NCBI RefSeq assembly: GCF_014356525.2
Contig: NC_052510.1
Location: 56,341,845-56,405,844 of the forward strand
From: Nilaparvata lugens
Taxonomy: Eukaryota; Arthropoda; Insecta; Hemiptera; Delphacidae
Length of the DNA stretch: 64,000 nt
Direction of reading: 5' to 3'
In this document: in pieces, positions 38,001-41,000 of the stretch
How the letters are laid out: every line of letters starts with the position of its first letter
Position numbering within the stretch: the first letter of the stretch is position 1
Notes under the pieces: generated by a model
Told to the model about the DNA's origin: nothing
Seen by the model: only the letters and a program-made list of their open reading frames with translations
Databases searched by the model: none
Position numbers and translations under genes: made by a program

Positions 38001-41000
38001 TTCAAATTTCTGGTATAGCCTATCTTAGTAACTTATCTAAAATTACTTGCAGAAAGTAACTAGTCACGTAATGCTTTGTATTTATCCAAGGATGCTTTGT
38101 ATTTATCCAAGGATCAATGTAGAAGATTGGCTTTCAATTTTATTTTTGCCTTTAGTGAGGTCCACGTTATAATGACAGTGAAGAAAAATAGGAGAAAAAC
38201 ATTGCCATGTCTCTCCATTTTGCACACTGAGTGTACACAGCTGTTACTCAATTCATCCCATTAAATTTGATCTAATAATAATTATCATTTCCTTAATCAA
38301 ATAATCAATTCAATGTCAAATTAATCAAGAAAAATTTTTTTTCCATAATTTGATTCGAAAATTTGCTTTCATAACTGAGATTAGATTTTTATTTTTATAC
38401 AAACCTGAAATGGCGGCTAATTTAAAAAGCTGTGATACAACAATCTGAATTTCAAAACAACAGAAATTGAGTTATTTGGTTGGTATTCTATTCCAATTTC
38501 TTTTAAAAATAATAGAAAAATAAAAATCCTATTTAAAATAAGTAATTTTAATGGAAATAGTTCAGAAATAATAACTTTTCAATACTATTTATACCGGTAC
38601 GAGTAGGTCTAGCCTATACGTGTAGGCTAACTGAAGCATGGATGAAGTCTCTAGGATGGTTAGTTATCGACTTTAATAATGTCATTTCAGGTATTTTAAT
38701 TTGTGTTTCTCATACTGTAATGTCTAAAAATTATTTCATTGTTTCAAAAATACATTTTAAATCAATTATACGACTTGTGTACTCAAGTATTTAGATAGAA
38801 TGAAGAAAAAAATGGCGACTGATAATGAATTGTTTACTTTTGTACAGTCACTGTCGAAAGTAAAAATAAAATATTCTGGCAAACTGACAACATTGCAAAG
38901 CTAGAGAGAGATAGCGCTATCTGTTTTGTTGTATGATAGAAAAGGACAGCAACATTATTGTCAATGGTACACTGCCATTATAACATGGACCTCACTATAC
39001 TTTAATTAATTGAACTGAAAAATGAAATGCTAATGAATTATGTCAACTACCTATTTTCTCAATATTGGTAATATTTACAACCAATTTCATCATAACGGTG
39101 TATAAAACTATGAATCGTTTATACATGATCTGGATTCAGCGACAATTTTCTATCTATTACATTTACTCTTTTAAATATATTTCAGTATGGTTTTCTCATT
39201 CAGATTACATATTCCACAGGATAGTTCAGTTGCTAGTTTGTCAGTTTCATGAATAAATCTCAATTTTCAATGAATACATTTCATTTTCCTTTTTATTCGT
39301 TACGATCAGGAGTTACCCGTTCCTCAAGGGTCTGTCAAAAGCACAAATATCGAATTTAGTTTTATAGTTCCATGCTGATATTAAAAGTATTACGATCTGT
39401 AATAATTGAAAATAGAAAAACTATTTGATTGGGTTTTTATCTTACGTAAACTTCGTATTACAAATCTAAGTTAATTAGTTCAGACGTGATGATGCGTCAA
39501 ACATGAATTATTAAGCCAATTCCTTCCTTTATTGAAGTTTTTCAGTTATCGGATTGATAGTTTGATACCTTGTGATACGGACTTCCCAAATGTAACATAT
39601 ATTGAACTATTATATAATTATATTCTACATATATATTGTATTGTATATATTTAACATTTATTAACATATTTTGAACTATTTTCGATGACTCTACAGTCTT
39701 ATTAGATGGTAAATTAGACTGTAATGTCATCGAAAATAGTTCAAAACTGATTATTACTTGCAGTTGTCATGGATGGTAAAATATATGAATATATTTATAG
39801 TATAGATTTATCAACTCGATTATGGGTTATATTCTACGGTTCTATTTCCTTATTTGGAATATTATAGGTGATTCCCAAATACTTTCTATTGTTAGCTTCA
39901 ATTTCACTCCAGTGCTTATACCGGGTGATTCTAAAAGAACTTACAACTTTGAAAATTCATATAAATCTTATTAAACAAGGTACAGAGCTAGTTTTGGTGA
40001 TGTTTTAAAGGAAAACACTTCAAGCTTTTTTGCCTTTAGCTAAAGATGTTCTATGTGACTTCCGTTGGTTATCCTGCAGACATCCCATCGATAGTCGATT
40101 TCTTCCCAGACTCGCACTAGCATTTCAGGTGTAACTTGCTCAACAGCAGCGCAATTCCTTGCTCTACGTTCAGGTAGAGTGGCTGGCAAAGGAGGTACGT
40201 ACACACCATATCTTTTATGAAACCCCACAAGAAAAAATCCAGCGGTGTTAGGTCTGGGGAACGAGGAGGCCATGCGATTGGCGCATTACGGCCAAACCAC
40301 TGATTTGGAAAGCGTTTATTAAGAAAATCCCGGACGTCAGTTAGATGGTGTGATGGTGCGCCATCTTGCATAAAGAAAACGTATCGTTCTCGGTCATCCT
40401 CATCGATCTGTGGTATCAAAAATTGTTGCAACATATCAAGGTACACACTATGCCGTTTTTCAAACCAAGACACACAGCTAGCACGCTCGGGTCTAGTGAA
40501 GACAGCCATCTTTGACGTAATTGCCGCTAGCGCTTGTGCGGCGCGTCCAGGCACTAGCGGACTCTAGCGACCCCACTCAGTATTTCGGCCTGCTTCACAT
40601 AGCCACATTAATTGATCTAGTACTTCATTTATGAAAAATATATCTTCTTATAAATTGCAATGAGTTTGTAACAATTGAATCGTCATTACAGGACGACTCG
40701 CTTCGCTCGCCCCAATTTCAAACCAGAGCTCTCACCAATTGAATTCTTTTGGTGGGAGATAAGTTAGTACAAAATTATAAAGAAAAACTGATGGGATGAA
40801 TTAATTAATGAATCAGTCGATGAATGTTCAATATATAATAATAATAGAATGGGAATTAGCAAAATACAGGATGATAGTAAAAATTGTAGGAATTATTTCA
40901 GAAGCTTCTAGATGCCATTTAGTCTATTCTACTTGGATCAAAAGTTTGTATGTGTCTATATTCATAAAATATTTTTATAAATTGTTTCTTAGATCGTATA